Shown here: positions 36,878 through 45,203 of the stretch, piece after piece
Layout of the letters: each line of letters opens with the position of its first letter
Position numbering within the stretch: the stretch's first letter is position 1
Assembly (NCBI GenBank): GCA_005503165.1
Contig: SCNT01000035.1
Location: 1-47,541 of the forward strand
Origin: Sphingomonadaceae bacterium 3R27E2-A
GTDB taxonomy: Bacteria > Pseudomonadota > Alphaproteobacteria > Sphingomonadales > Sphingomonadaceae
DNA length: 47,541 nt
Reading direction: 5' to 3'
Program-made: the position numbers and the translations under genes
The notes under the pieces: generated by a model
Told to the model about the DNA's origin: nothing
Seen by the model: only the letters and a program-made list of their open reading frames with translations
Database searches by the model: none

Positions 36878-38014
36878 ATGGTGACCTCCCCCTTCGCCGC
36901 ACATCACGCCGACCTCGCCGACCTCGCCGCCGAAAGCCGCCGCCGGGCGCTCAGCCCGCGCGCCGGCGTCGATTTCGCCTCGAACGACTATCTCGGCCTT
37001 GCCGGCTCCTACCTGCTCAATGAAGCCCTCGCCGAGGGGCTGCGCCGCGGCATCCCCGCGGGCTCGGGCGGCTCGCGCCTGCTGCGCGGCAATCACGACG
37101 AGCATGAGGCGCTCGAGGCGCACGCCGCGCGCCATTACGGCAGCGAGGCCGCGCTTTTCTTCCCCACCGGCTTCGCCGCCAACGCTGCGCTCTTCGCCAC
37201 GCTGCCGCAGCGCGGCGACCTCGTCGTCCACGACGCGCTCATCCACGCCAGCGCGCACGACGGCATGAGGCTCGGCCGCGCCGAGCGCGCCTCGGCGCTG
37301 CACAACGACCCGCAGGCCTTCGACGACGCGATCGCCGCCTGGCGCGCGCGCGGCGGCAAGGGCACGGCGTGGATCGCGGTCGAGAGCCTCTATTCGATGG
37401 ACGGCGACCGCGCCCCGCTCGCCGCGCTCGCCAAGGTCGCCGACCGCCACGACGCGGTGCTCGTGGTCGACGAGGCGCACGCCACCGGCGTTTACGGCCC
37501 CGTGGGACAGGGGCTCGCGCACCGCCTCGCGGGCCGCGCCAACCTCATCACCCTCCACACCTGCGGCAAGGCGCTCGGCTGCGAAGGCGCCCTGCTGTGC
37601 GGCCCGGCGATCGTCCGCGACTTCCTGATCAACCGCGGCCGCCCTTTCATCTTCTCGACCGCCCCCTCGCCGCTGATGGCGTGGCTGGTCCGCCAGGCGC
37701 TCGAGATCGTCGCGGGCGCGCCCGAGCGCGCCGCGCACCTCCACGCGCTCGTCGCGCACGCCGAGGCGCGCCTCGCCGCGCTCGGCCTGCCCGCGAGCCG
37801 CAGCCAGATCCTCCCCGTCGTCATCGGCGACAACAGGCGCACGATGCGCATCGCCGGCGCGCTGCAGGAAGCGGGCTTCGACATCCGCGGCATCCGCCCG
37901 CCGACCGTGCCGCACGGCACCGCGCGGCTGCGCATCGCGATCACGCTCAATGTCACCGAGGCCGACATCGACCGCATGACCGACACGCTCGCCGGCGCCA
38001 TGGCCGCGGCATGA
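36878..38014 (+). CDS. bioF: 8-amino-7-oxononanoate synthase
   Basis: This PLP enzyme condenses pimeloyl thioester with alanine in biotin synthesis. The 378-aa product has [78 protein letters not shown], and [16 protein letters not shown] with the Schiff-base Lys, and [19 protein letters not shown] at 36878 opens [13 protein letters not shown] behind GAGAGAAG. Its stop overlaps the bioD start (ATGA). The genes bioF-bioD-bioA run in order; bioB and the pimeloyl genes are not in the window. Confidence 0.96.
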   Translation: MVTSPFAAHHADLADLAAESRRRALSPRAGVDFASNDYLGLAGSYLLNEALAEGLRRGIPAGSGGSRLLRGNHDEHEALEAHAARHYGSEAALFFPTGFAANAALFATLPQRGDLVVHDALIHASAHDGMRLGRAERASALHNDPQAFDDAIAAWRARGGKGTAWIAVESLYSMDGDRAPLAALAKVADRHDAVLVVDEAHATGVYGPVGQGLAHRLAGRANLITLHTCGKALGCEGALLCGPAIVRDFLINRGRPFIFSTAPSPLMAWLVRQALEIVAGAPERAAHLHALVAHAEARLAALGLPASRSQILPVVIGDNRRTMRIAGALQEAGFDIRGIRPPTVPHGTARLRIAITLNVTEADIDRMTDTLAGAMAAA

Positions 38015-38739
38015 CGCGCTTCGTCGTCACCGGCACCGACACCGGCATCGGCAAGACGGTCTTCTCGGCCGCTCTCGCGGGCGCGACGGGTGCGCCCTAC
38101 TGGAAGCCGATTCAATCCGGTCTGGAAGAAGAAACCGACAGCGAATTTGTCACGAAATTCCTCCCTGCGCGAAGCGTGGGGAGGGGGACCGCCGCCGCAG
38201 GCGGTGGTGGAGGGGCGAAAACCTCGCGCAAAAGCCCCTCCGTCAGTCCTTCGGACTGCCACCTCCCCATTGCTGCGCAACAGGGAGGATCTGTTCTTCC
38301 AGAAGCGTATAGGTTGAAAACCCCCGCCTCGCCGCATCGCGCCGCCGAGATCGACGGCGTCACCATCGACCCCGACGCGCTGACGCCGCCGCTGGGCGAC
38401 CTCATCGTCGAAGGCGCCGGCGGCGCGCTCGTCCCCGTCACGCGCAGCCTGCTCTACGCCGATCTCTTCGCGCGCTGGCAGATCCCGGTGATTATCTGCG
38501 CCCGCACCACGCTCGGCACGATCAACCATAGCCTGCTGACGATCGAAGCGCTGCGAAGCCGCGGCGTCCCCGTCCACGGCCTCGCCTTCCTCGGCGACGC
38601 GGCCCCCGACAGCGAGACGATCATTGCTCAGCTGAGCGGCGTCCGCCGGCTGGGCCGCCTGCCCGTCGTCGATCCGCTGACCCCCGAAAATCTGGCCGCC
38701 GCCTTCGCTGACAGTTTCGACCTGGCGGACTTCCGCTAG
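38011..38739 (+). CDS. bioD: Dethiobiotin synthetase with repeat-derived insert
   Basis: BioD forms the ureido ring of dethiobiotin from DAPA, CO2 and ATP. The 242-aa product has the P-loop [19 protein letters not shown], the substrate part [46 protein letters not shown] and [19 protein letters not shown] family-A palindrome of 132 bp (38159-38290, exactly 44 codons) interrupts the gene in frame at about residues 50-94, coding a Gly/Ser/Ala-rich stretch ([19 protein letters not shown]). This lies between the TDS turn and VLPEAYRL, where normal BioD has a short LSGLP-like loop. The frame stays open, so the protein may still fold with the insert as a surface loop. Confidence 0.95.
   Translation: MTRFVVTGTDTGIGKTVFSAALAGATGAPYWKPIQSGLEEETDSEFVTKFLPARSVGRGTAAAGGGGGAKTSRKSPSVSPSDCHLPIAAQQGGSVLPEAYRLKTPASPHRAAEIDGVTIDPDALTPPLGDLIVEGAGGALVPVTRSLLYADLFARWQIPVIICARTTLGTINHSLLTIEALRSRGVPVHGLAFLGDAAPDSETIIAQLSGVRRLGRLPVVDPLTPENLAAAFADSFDLADFR
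38159..38290. repeat. Family-A palindromic repeat inside bioD
   Basis: The sequence runs from TCCTCCCTGCGCGAAGCGTG to CCCCATTGCTGCGCAACAGG plus GAGGAT. It has both the GGGGGACCGCC and CCCCTCCGTCAG... sub-arms of other family-A copies. It spans 132 bp with no stop codon in the bioD frame and is therefore translated. Confidence 0.93.
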
Positions 38740-38744
38740 CCTTC

Positions 38745-38812
38745 GTGTTCCCCGGCGAAAGCCGGGGCCCGGTACCACGCTTCCATGGGCCCCGGCTTTC
38801 GCCGGGGAACAC
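38745..38812. repeat. Family-B palindromic repeat
   Basis: GTGTTCCCCGGCGAAAGCCG at the left pairs with CGGCTTTCGCCGGGGAACAC at the right, with a short CCATGGG-containing centre. It begins five bases after the bioD stop and ends 15 bases before the bioA start, so it lies within the bio cluster. Confidence 0.93.
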
Positions 38813-38827
38813 AACGGACGAGAAGAA

Positions 38828-40105
38828 ATGACGGAAACCTCCCCCATCTGGCACCCCTTCACCCAGCACGGGCTCGGCGACGCCATCCCGCTGATCGCCC
38901 GCGGCGAAGGCGCGCGGCTCTACGACGCCGAGGGCAAATACTGGATCGACGCGATCTCGAGCTGGTGGGTCACCACCCACGGCCACGCGCACCCGCGCAT
39001 CATGGCCGCGATCCGCGACCAGTCCGAAAGGCTCGACCAGCTGATCTTCGCCGGCTGGACCCACGAACCCGCGGAGACGCTCGCCGCCGAACTCATCCGC
39101 ATCACCCCCGCCCCGCTGACCCGCGTCTTCTTCTCGGACTCGGGCTCGACCAGCGTCGAGGTCGCGCTAAAGATGGCGCTCGGCTACTGGTATAACATCG
39201 GCGAAGCGCGCAGCCGCATCCTCGTCCTCGAGCACAGCTATCACGGCGACACGATCGGCACGATGTCGGTCGGCGAGCGCGGCGTCTACAACCGCGCCTG
39301 GCAGCCCCTGCTCTTCGGCGTCGGCACCATCCCCTTCCCGCACGAGGGGCAGGAACAGGCGACGCTCGACGCGCTCGAAGCCGCCTGCGCAGCCCAAAAA
39401 GATGATAGCGCGCCCGCAGCTTTCATCGTCGAACCCCTCATCCTCGGCGCCGGCGGCATGCTGATCTATCCCGCGTGGGTGCTCGCCGAAATGCGCAGCA
39501 TCTGCGCGCGCCACAATGTCCTCTTCATCGCCGACGAAGTGATGACCGGCTGGGGCCGCACCGGCACGCGCTTCGCCTGCGACCAGGCCGGCGTCATCCC
39601 CGACATCGTCTGCCTCTCCAAAGGCCTCACGGGCGGCAGCCTGCCGCTCGCGGTCACCCTCTGCATCGAGCCCATTTTCGAGGCGCATTATTCGACCGAC
39701 CGCGCCAAAACCTTCTATCATTCGTCGAGCTACACTGCGAACCCGATCGCCTGCGCCGCCGCGGCCGCGAACCTCGCCATCTGGCGCGACGAACCCGTCC
39801 AGCAACGCATCGACGCCCTCGCCGACGCGCAGGCCGCGCACCTGTCGCTGCTCGGCCACGACCCGCGCGTCGCCAACCCGCGCCGCCTCGGCACCATCGC
39901 CGCGCTCGACATCGTCGTGCCCGACGCGGGCTATCTCTCGAACCTCGCCCCGCGCCTGATCGCCTTCCACCGCGACCGCGGCGTCCTGCTCCGCCCGCTC
40001 GGCAACACGCTCTACGTCATGCCGCCCTATTGCATCGCGCCCGATGACCTCGCGCAGGTCTGGGACGCCATCGCCGCCTCGCTGGACATTGCCGCAAGCG
40101 CCTGA
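38828..40105 (+). CDS. bioA: Adenosylmethionine-8-amino-7-oxononanoate aminotransferase
   Basis: BioA uses SAM as amino donor to convert KAPA to DAPA. The 425-aa product has WHPFTQHG at the start, WIDAISSWWVTTHGHAHPRIMAAI with the substrate Trp-Trp pair, FFSDSGSTSVEVALKMALGYW, EHSYHGDTIGTMSVG, FIADEVMTGWGRTG with the pyridine-binding Asp, and CLSKGLTGGSLPLAVTL with the Schiff-base Lys. ATG at 38828 opens MTETSPIWHPF. The family-B repeat between bioD and bioA may affect cotranscription. Confidence 0.97.
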   Translation: MTETSPIWHPFTQHGLGDAIPLIARGEGARLYDAEGKYWIDAISSWWVTTHGHAHPRIMAAIRDQSERLDQLIFAGWTHEPAETLAAELIRITPAPLTRVFFSDSGSTSVEVALKMALGYWYNIGEARSRILVLEHSYHGDTIGTMSVGERGVYNRAWQPLLFGVGTIPFPHEGQEQATLDALEAACAAQKDDSAPAAFIVEPLILGAGGMLIYPAWVLAEMRSICARHNVLFIADEVMTGWGRTGTRFACDQAGVIPDIVCLSKGLTGGSLPLAVTLCIEPIFEAHYSTDRAKTFYHSSSYTANPIACAAAAANLAIWRDEPVQQRIDALADAQAAHLSLLGHDPRVANPRRLGTIAALDIVVPDAGYLSNLAPRLIAFHRDRGVLLRPLGNTLYVMPPYCIAPDDLAQVWDAIAASLDIAASA

Positions 40106-40174
40106 TCGCACGAGGATTTGACGCCTTCCGCCGATCATGGAATATCGGCCTATCTTCATTGTCGGGGGGCAATC

Positions 40175-42001
40175 ATGGACCAGGCCGAGGGCGCGATCGC
40201 GCCGCCGATCAGGCAACCGCATATCGTCCGGACAGAGGCCTTCATCACCGGCCTTGTCACCTCGGTGCTGCTGCTGATGGTCGCGCCGGCGCTGCTCGTG
40301 GCCGCGCTCCTCCTGCTCTTCGGCGAGGTCGAATGGGGCGAGGCCGGCGTGCCCGCGCTCATCCTCGGAGTCATGCTCGCCGCAACGATCTTCTTCTTCC
40401 GCATCACCATGAAGCTCCGGCGCGAAACCTACGCGGTGCTGCAAAAGGACCGCGACCGTTTCGCGCGCGAGGTCGCGGCGTGTCTGGAGGCGGGCGGAAC
40501 CCCGCCGCCCTACAGCCTTTACCTTCGCCCTTTCTTTACCGACGGTCATCTCACCGCCGACGAGGGTTTTGCCCGCACGCTCAGCTTCGACGTCAACGAG
40601 ATCGCCGACTTCGGGCTGAAACGCGACCTGGAGGCGGCGGCGGCGCGCGCGCTCGAAGGCCATGCGCCGCTGCTGTCGCTGGGGCGTCCGAACGACCGGC
40701 TGGGTGCGGGGCGCATCGAAACCGACGACGAGAATTGGCGCGCGCTGTTCGATCTGCTGATCAGCCACGCAGAGCGCGTGATCATGGTGCCGATCGGCCA
40801 GCCCGCGACCATGGAGGAGGTGCGCCGCATCGCGGCGACGCCCGAACTGCTCGCAAAGACGATCTTCGTTCGCCCGGCGAACCGGCGAAACCGCGATTTC
40901 AATTTTGCCCCCGATCCTGCAGTCAAGTCGATCGGCGCCATGTGGGACTGGACGCGGACGCAGGTCGATGATGTGCTGCCGACGTTCCCCGCCTTTCGCG
41001 GCGGCGCGCGGCTGGTGACCTTCCCCGACGGCGAGGAGGCGCTGGAATATCGCGGCAACGGCGTCTGCACGGTTCAGCAGCCTTCGGCCATCCGGCACTT
41101 TCTGACCGCCGGCGAGGCAAAGTTTGCCGACCTGCTGGTCGCGGCGAGCCTCTGGGCGACGATGGCGATCGTCGGAATGGGCGCGATCGAGATCGGCATC
41201 CTCGACCGATACCCGGCCGACGAGAAGGAGGTCGCCAAAATGGCCGGGGTGCAGTTCCTGCAAATCGCGCTCGGCATCCCGTTGCTCGGCATCGCGCTTT
41301 ACAAGCTCGTGACCGAGGACCTGCCGCGCCGCATCGGGCTTCCGATCACGCTTTCGCTCTTCGGCGTCTTCGCCCTGTCGATCGCATCGGCGGCGATGAT
41401 CGATCCGAAGATGGATTATGCCGCGCTGCTGGGCGTCAACAACCGGCTGTCGATCGTCGGCTATTTCGGCAACTATTTCGTCATCTATATCGCCGCCGTC
41501 TATCTGACCGGCCGTGCGGTCGACTGGCGCCACCTCGTGCTGCTGTTCGCCGTGGCGCTCGTTTCGGTCGCGCTCGCGCCGCAAAATCTCATCGACTGGG
41601 AAAGCGGGACCGTGCCGGACTGGGTCCGGCCTTTCTCGCTCGCCAAATCGACCCTGTTCCAGGCGTTGCCGATGGCGCTGCCGCTGCTGGCGGCGCTGCC
41701 GCCGCGCCGCTGGGCGGTGCCGATCGCCGGCGCCCTGGCGATGAGCGGACTGTCGCTGCTGATCTGGAACCAGATTATTTTCCCATGGCAGACCGGGGTT
41801 CTGGAAGAACGGCTTGGCGCCTATCGCGGCTTCGACCTCGTCGAGGAATATGGCTGGGCCTGGTCGCAGCTCTGGCGGCAGCTCGCGGGCTCGGCCTTCG
41901 CCGCCCTGCCTTTCATCGTCTGGCCGTTCGTGGCGCGGCGCCTCACCGGCATCGGGCGCCGACGGCGTTGGGCGGAGGCGCTCGAACCGCTAGCCGGTTG
42001 A
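40175..42001 (+). CDS. Multi-pass membrane protein with cytosolic YLRPF/GRP domain, unknown function
   Basis: The 608-aa product has two N-terminal membrane segments (about 24-50 and 58-76), a soluble domain at about 80-320, and about six or seven C-terminal membrane segments. The soluble domain carries LYLRPFFTDG (residues 115-124), LLSLGRPNDRLGAGR (166-180), a DDENWRALFDLL helix, a VIMVPIGQPATMEEV strand-loop, and Glu at 214-215. That pattern resembles an uncharacterised bacterial domain with an RPF...GRP..pl.GA.R...D..W layout, which I suspect is TIR-like, but I cannot verify this. ATG at 40175 follows GGGGGG. The gene is alone between bioA and the leftward YHS gene. Its role is unknown; sensing or an effector function is conceivable. 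Confidence 0.8.
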   Translation: MDQAEGAIAPPIRQPHIVRTEAFITGLVTSVLLLMVAPALLVAALLLLFGEVEWGEAGVPALILGVMLAATIFFFRITMKLRRETYAVLQKDRDRFAREVAACLEAGGTPPPYSLYLRPFFTDGHLTADEGFARTLSFDVNEIADFGLKRDLEAAAARALEGHAPLLSLGRPNDRLGAGRIETDDENWRALFDLLISHAERVIMVPIGQPATMEEVRRIAATPELLAKTIFVRPANRRNRDFNFAPDPAVKSIGAMWDWTRTQVDDVLPTFPAFRGGARLVTFPDGEEALEYRGNGVCTVQQPSAIRHFLTAGEAKFADLLVAASLWATMAIVGMGAIEIGILDRYPADEKEVAKMAGVQFLQIALGIPLLGIALYKLVTEDLPRRIGLPITLSLFGVFALSIASAAMIDPKMDYAALLGVNNRLSIVGYFGNYFVIYIAAVYLTGRAVDWRHLVLLFAVALVSVALAPQNLIDWESGTVPDWVRPFSLAKSTLFQALPMALPLLAALPPRRWAVPIAGALAMSGLSLLIWNQIIFPWQTGVLEERLGAYRGFDLVEEYGWAWSQLWRQLAGSAFAALPFIVWPFVARRLTGIGRRRRWAEALEPLAG

Positions 42002-42022
42002 GCGGTCCGGGCGCCGGGCCGC

Positions 42023-42508
42023 TCACCCCCCGAACCTGGCGTCGTCGGGAATCACCGCCCAATTCTTCTCCGCCGCGGCGATGTACCCCGCGCGGTCCTC
42101 GTCCCACTTCGCCTTCACCTCCTGGTTGAAGTTGAGGTACAGCTTGCCGCCGACCACGGCATAGGCGAGCGGATCGCCCGGCGCGAGGTAGCCGCGCGAC
42201 ATCGCCCACGAACAATGCCCGCCATATTGCGGCGCGAACGCCTCGGGTTCGGCCTCGAAGCGCGCGGCGTTCGCGGCGTTCGCAAAATGATACACCGCGC
42301 CGTCATGCTCGACCGCGAAATTCGCGTCGCCCTTCACCGGCACCCCGTCGCCGTCGAAATAGCTCACCGCGTCATAACCGCTGACCGCGACATTGCCGCC
42401 CTCGACCCCCACATAGACGGGCTTGGCATAAGCGTGCGGGATGAACACCGCGACCGACAGCGGGGCGAGCAGCGCCGCGAGCAGCGCGAACAGGGCTTGG
42501 TTCTTCAC
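42023..42508 (-). CDS. YHS domain-containing exported protein
   Basis: The product of about 161 aa has an N-terminal signal segment (KNQALFALLAALLAPLSVAVFIPHAYA) and a YHS-type domain: VAVSGYDAVSYFDGDG, YHFANAANAARFEAEPEAFAPQYGGHCSWAMSRG, and GKLYLNFNQEVKAKWDED. The Cys/His here could bind a metal. GTG at 42508 is chosen since GGAG lies at good spacing and a signal peptide follows; an ATG at 42562 would add 18 residues. Function unknown. It is divergent from the small exported protein gene at 42682. Confidence 0.87.
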   Translation of the reverse strand: MKNQALFALLAALLAPLSVAVFIPHAYAKPVYVGVEGGNVAVSGYDAVSYFDGDGVPVKGDANFAVEHDGAVYHFANAANAARFEAEPEAFAPQYGGHCSWAMSRGYLAPGDPLAYAVVGGKLYLNFNQEVKAKWDEDRAGYIAAAEKNWAVIPDDARFGG

Positions 42509-42681
42509 GAAAAATCTCCATCTCGGCACTGTCCGGGCCCATGCCGCGGCGCGCGTCGCCATGGGTTCGCCGCCCGGCGCCCGAAAGTTACGCGACCGCC
42601 GCGGCAATTCGGCCTATGTTCATCTTCGCCGCCTAAGCGTGCACAGCGGGACGGGGGTTTGTTTGAGGGAATGACGCCGCG

Positions 42682-43092
42682 ATGACCAAGCCGACCCGCC
42701 TCCTGCTCCCGCTGCTCGCCGCGCTGGCTTTCGCGGCGCCCGCCGCGGCGCAGGTCGAGGATCTGGCGCAATCGTCGCAGCCGCCCGGGAAATTCTCCTT
42801 CCTCATCGCCTATGGCGAAGACGCCTGCCCCCAGGCTGAGGGCGACGAGATCGTCGTCTGTGCGCAGGAGCCCGAGGCCGATCGCTACCGCGTCCCCAGG
42901 GAATTGCGCGCGGAACTGCGCGAAGAGGATGTCGGCGGCGGCGGCAGCTGGGCGTCGACGGTCGAGGCGCACGACGACATCGCCCGCCTCGGCCGCCCGA
43001 ACAGCTGCTCGGCGGTGGGCAGCTACGGCTTCACCGGCTGCACCAGCGCGATGCTGCGCCAATGGTTCGCCGAGCGCCGCTCGACCCGCTGA
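42682..43092 (+). CDS. Small exported protein, unknown function
   Basis: The 136-aa product has a signal peptide (TKPTRLLLPLLAALAFAAPAAAQ, cut after AAA or AQ). The mature part has FLIAYGEDACPQAEGDEIVVCAQEPEADRYRVP, then GSWASTVEAHDDIARLGRPNSCSAVGSYGFTGCTSAMLRQW, with four cysteines that could form disulphides. I recall similar small periplasmic proteins in sphingomonads but know no function. It has its own promoter region, divergent from the YHS gene. Confidence 0.82.
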   Translation: MTKPTRLLLPLLAALAFAAPAAAQVEDLAQSSQPPGKFSFLIAYGEDACPQAEGDEIVVCAQEPEADRYRVPRELRAELREEDVGGGGSWASTVEAHDDIARLGRPNSCSAVGSYGFTGCTSAMLRQWFAERRSTR

Positions 43093-43191
43093 CGAAACGC
43101 AGCGTTTCCGTTCCGCCGGTCGTCGGCCATTGACGCGCGCCCCGCCCGCGCCCTAGCCTGCCGCTCCCCATCTTCGTGGAGTTCCCCCGTC

Positions 43192-43839
43192 ATGAACAAG
43201 CTCTTCCGCACCAGCCTCCCCCTCGCCGCGATCGCCGCGGTGATCGCCGTCCCCGTCATCGCGCAGAACAGCGGCCCGCCGGGCGCCCCCGACAAGAGCC
43301 GCGTCGCCGCCGGCACCTACGCCGCGGACCCCGGCCACACGATGGTCGTGTGGGAAGTCGATCATTTCGGCTTCAGCAAATATTCGGGCCTCTTCGGCGA
43401 CGTCGCCGGTACGCTGACCCTCGACCCCGCCAACCCCGCCGCGTCGAAGGTCGAGGTGACGATCCCCGTCGCCAGGGTCACCACCGCCAGCGCCGGCCTA
43501 ACCGGCCACCTGCTGCGCGCGGGCAAGGACGGCGGCAAGCCCGACTTCTTCGGCGCCGCCCCCGCCGACGCCAAATTCGTCTCGACCAGCGTCGTCCTGG
43601 GCGACGAGGGCGACGAGGCGAAGGTCACCGGCAACCTGACCCTGAACGGCGTCACCAGGCCGGTGACGCTCGACGTCGATTTCCACGGCGCGGGCACCAA
43701 CCCCTACAACAAGAAGGCGACCGTCGGCTTCAACGCCGAGGCGACGATCAAGCGCAGCGACTTCGGCATCGCCTACGGCATCCCCGCGGTCAGCGACACG
43801 GTCGAGCTCGAAATCCACGCCGCCTTCGAAAAGCAGTAG
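43192..43839 (+). CDS. YceI family protein, exported
   Basis: The 215-aa product has a signal peptide (NKLFRTSLPLAAIAAVIAVPVIAQ) and the YceI lipocalin-like beta barrel: AGTYAADPGHTMVVWEVDHFGFSKYSGLFGDVAGTLTLD, VEVTIPVARVTTASAGLTGHL, ATVGFNAEATIKRSDFGIAYGIPAVSDTVELEIHAAFEK. YceI proteins bind polyisoprenoid-type lipids in the periplasm. Length is typical. ATG at 43192; the upstream region holds GGAGTTCCCCC. Confidence 0.95.
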   Translation: MNKLFRTSLPLAAIAAVIAVPVIAQNSGPPGAPDKSRVAAGTYAADPGHTMVVWEVDHFGFSKYSGLFGDVAGTLTLDPANPAASKVEVTIPVARVTTASAGLTGHLLRAGKDGGKPDFFGAAPADAKFVSTSVVLGDEGDEAKVTGNLTLNGVTRPVTLDVDFHGAGTNPYNKKATVGFNAEATIKRSDFGIAYGIPAVSDTVELEIHAAFEKQ

Positions 43840-43931
43840 GCGCGCGCCAATCTGTCACACGCTGCGGCTAGGAATCGGGGCGCGGACCCTTGCGGTCCCG
43901 CCCCTTTCCTTTGCCCGCAGGAGTGCGCGAG

Positions 43932-44285
43932 ATGAGCGAATTGGTACGCGAAATCGTCGAGATCACCGCCTTCGTCACCGGCGACGACGAGCAGGAGCAG
44001 CTGACCGTCGAGGCCGAGGGCCTCGCCCCCACCGCCGGCTGGACCAATGTCCGGCTCGAGGCGCATGTCTATATCGACGCGCCCGAGGACGGCTTCCAGG
44101 ACTTCGACCTCGTCGGCGACCGCCCGTCGGAGGCCGCCGCCGACGCGTTCACCCCGGTCGAGGCCGCGTGGGAGGGTCCGCTCGAAGACTGGGTCCTCGG
44201 CGTCCGCGTCCATGCCATCGACAATATGATCGAGGAGGAATTGTTCGAATATGAGGACGAGGACGAGGAGGACGAAGCCGCCTGA
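43932..44285 (+). CDS. Acidic cytoplasmic protein, unknown function
   Basis: The 117-aa product is strongly acidic, ending in a run of Glu and Asp (LFEYEDEDEEDEAA). The body reads SELVREIVEITAFVTGDDEQEQLTVEAEG, WTNVRLEAHVYIDAPEDGFQDFDLVGDRP, with no signal or membrane segment. ATG at 43932 follows GCAGGAGTGC. A longer start at 43890 would add non-characteristic residues. No family is recognised; it appears to be a real gene from its codon usage. Confidence 0.8.
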   Translation: MSELVREIVEITAFVTGDDEQEQLTVEAEGLAPTAGWTNVRLEAHVYIDAPEDGFQDFDLVGDRPSEAAADAFTPVEAAWEGPLEDWVLGVRVHAIDNMIEEELFEYEDEDEEDEAA

Positions 44286-44387
44286 GGCCGGCTCCGCCGC
44301 CCATCCTTCGCTCCGCCGCGATCGCCGCGGGTTCATCGCCGGTGCAGCTTGATGCGCCTAGCGTCCTTCGATCAAGGGAGGACCGTC

Positions 44388-44888
44388 ATGCGCATCATCC
44401 TGCTCGCCGCCGCTTTGCTGCCCGCCGCCCCGGCCTTTGCCCAGGCGCCCGCAACGCCGAACCCCCAGATCGACTATCCCGGTTTCCAGGCGCTCACCGC
44501 CGCGGTCGCGCCGGAGCGCGCGGGGCGGCTCCTGTCGTTCGACGCGTTCAAGGCCGCCGCCGCCAGCCCCGGCGCCCTCCTCCTCGACGCCCGCTCGAGG
44601 GACGCCTTCGCGCGCGGCCATATCGCGGGCGCGGTCAACCTGCCGCTCACCGACTTCACCGCGGAGAGCCTCGCCGCGGTGATCGGCGCCAACCCCGACC
44701 GGCCGATCCTCATCTACTGCAACAATAATTTCTCGAACCACAAGAGCCCCGTGCCGCTCAAATCGGCCCCGCTCGCGCTCAATATCCAGACCTTCATCAA
44801 CCTCGTCGGCTATGGCTATGCCAATGTCCACGAGCTCGCCGACGTCGTCGATTTCGACGATCCGAAAGTCGAGTGGGTGACGGGCTAG
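44388..44888 (+). CDS. Rhodanese-like exported protein
   Basis: The 166-aa product has a signal peptide (RIILLAAALLPAAPAFAQ) and a rhodanese domain: LLLDARSRDAFARGHIAGAVNLPLTDFT, then ILIYCNNNFSNHKSPVPLK with the catalytic Cys, then LALNIQTFINLVGYGYANVHELADVV. The loop after Cys (NNNFSNH) is unlike the usual CxxGxR loop of sulfurtransferases but the Cys itself is kept. GGGAGG precedes the ATG at 44388. The function is unknown, possibly periplasmic sulfur or redox chemistry. Confidence 0.9.
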   Translation: MRIILLAAALLPAAPAFAQAPATPNPQIDYPGFQALTAAVAPERAGRLLSFDAFKAAAASPGALLLDARSRDAFARGHIAGAVNLPLTDFTAESLAAVIGANPDRPILIYCNNNFSNHKSPVPLKSAPLALNIQTFINLVGYGYANVHELADVVDFDDPKVEWVTG

Positions 44889-44900
44889 CCTTTATCTCCC

Positions 44901-45000
44901 TCGTCATTGCGAGCGAAGCGAAGCAATCTCCAGCCGCCGGCCTCGCGCGCGGTCGATGGCCGGAGATTGCTTCGTCGCCTTCGGCTCCTCGCAATGACGG
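44901..45000. repeat. Family-D palindromic repeat
   Basis: TCGTCATTGCGAGCGAAGCG (left) pairs with GGCTCCTCGCAATGACGG (right), and GCAATCTCCAGCC with GGCCGGAGATTGC inside. The CGTCATTGCGAG...CTCGCAATGACG motif is a repeat type seen in many proteobacteria. It lies between the rhodanese and leuA leader genes. Confidence 0.9.
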
Positions 45001-45071
45001 AAGCGTGGCGATCGCGCAATTTTATCATTCCCCCCTTGCGCGCCGCGACATTTTGCATCATTGGGCGGGCC

Positions 45072-45122
45072 ATGCGCGAAAGCGGCCTTCTTCTTCTGCG
45101 ACTTACACGCCCTTGGGCGTGA
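45072..45122 (+). CDS. leuA leader peptide
   Basis: A 16-codon frame, MRESGLLLLRLTRPWA, begins at 45072 behind GGGCGG. Four consecutive Leu codons (CTT CTT CTT CTG) and a fifth after one Arg codon make it a leucine-sensing leader. CTT is rare in the GC-rich neighbourhood, which would strengthen ribosome stalling when Leu-tRNA is low. It lies 81 nt upstream of leuA. The stop codon falls within the RNA structures described for 45108-45160. Confidence 0.85.
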   Translation: MRESGLLLLRLTRPWA

Positions 45123-45160
45123 CACTGGCTGCGCGCTAGTCGCGGCCACCCGCCCAAGGG
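45108..45160 (+). promoter_or_regulatory. leuA attenuator RNA structures
   Basis: CCCTTGGGCG (45110-45119), within the end of the leader frame, is perfectly complementary to CGCCCAAGGG (45151-45160). It can alternatively form the short ACGCCC/GGGCGT hairpin with its own flank, and GGCTGCG/CGCGGCC between them makes a third hairpin. Mutually exclusive pairing of this kind fits attenuation. A T-tract after the last stem is not seen, so the exact read-out is unclear. Confidence 0.6.
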
Positions 45161-45203
45161 TCCGATCGACACACAGCGCAACCACCGGAAGAAGTACCCC
45201 ACC

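Noticed and set aside
38011..38739. bioD as a pseudogene
   Set aside because: The inserted repeat is a multiple of three and has no stop codon, and all BioD motifs are intact on both sides.
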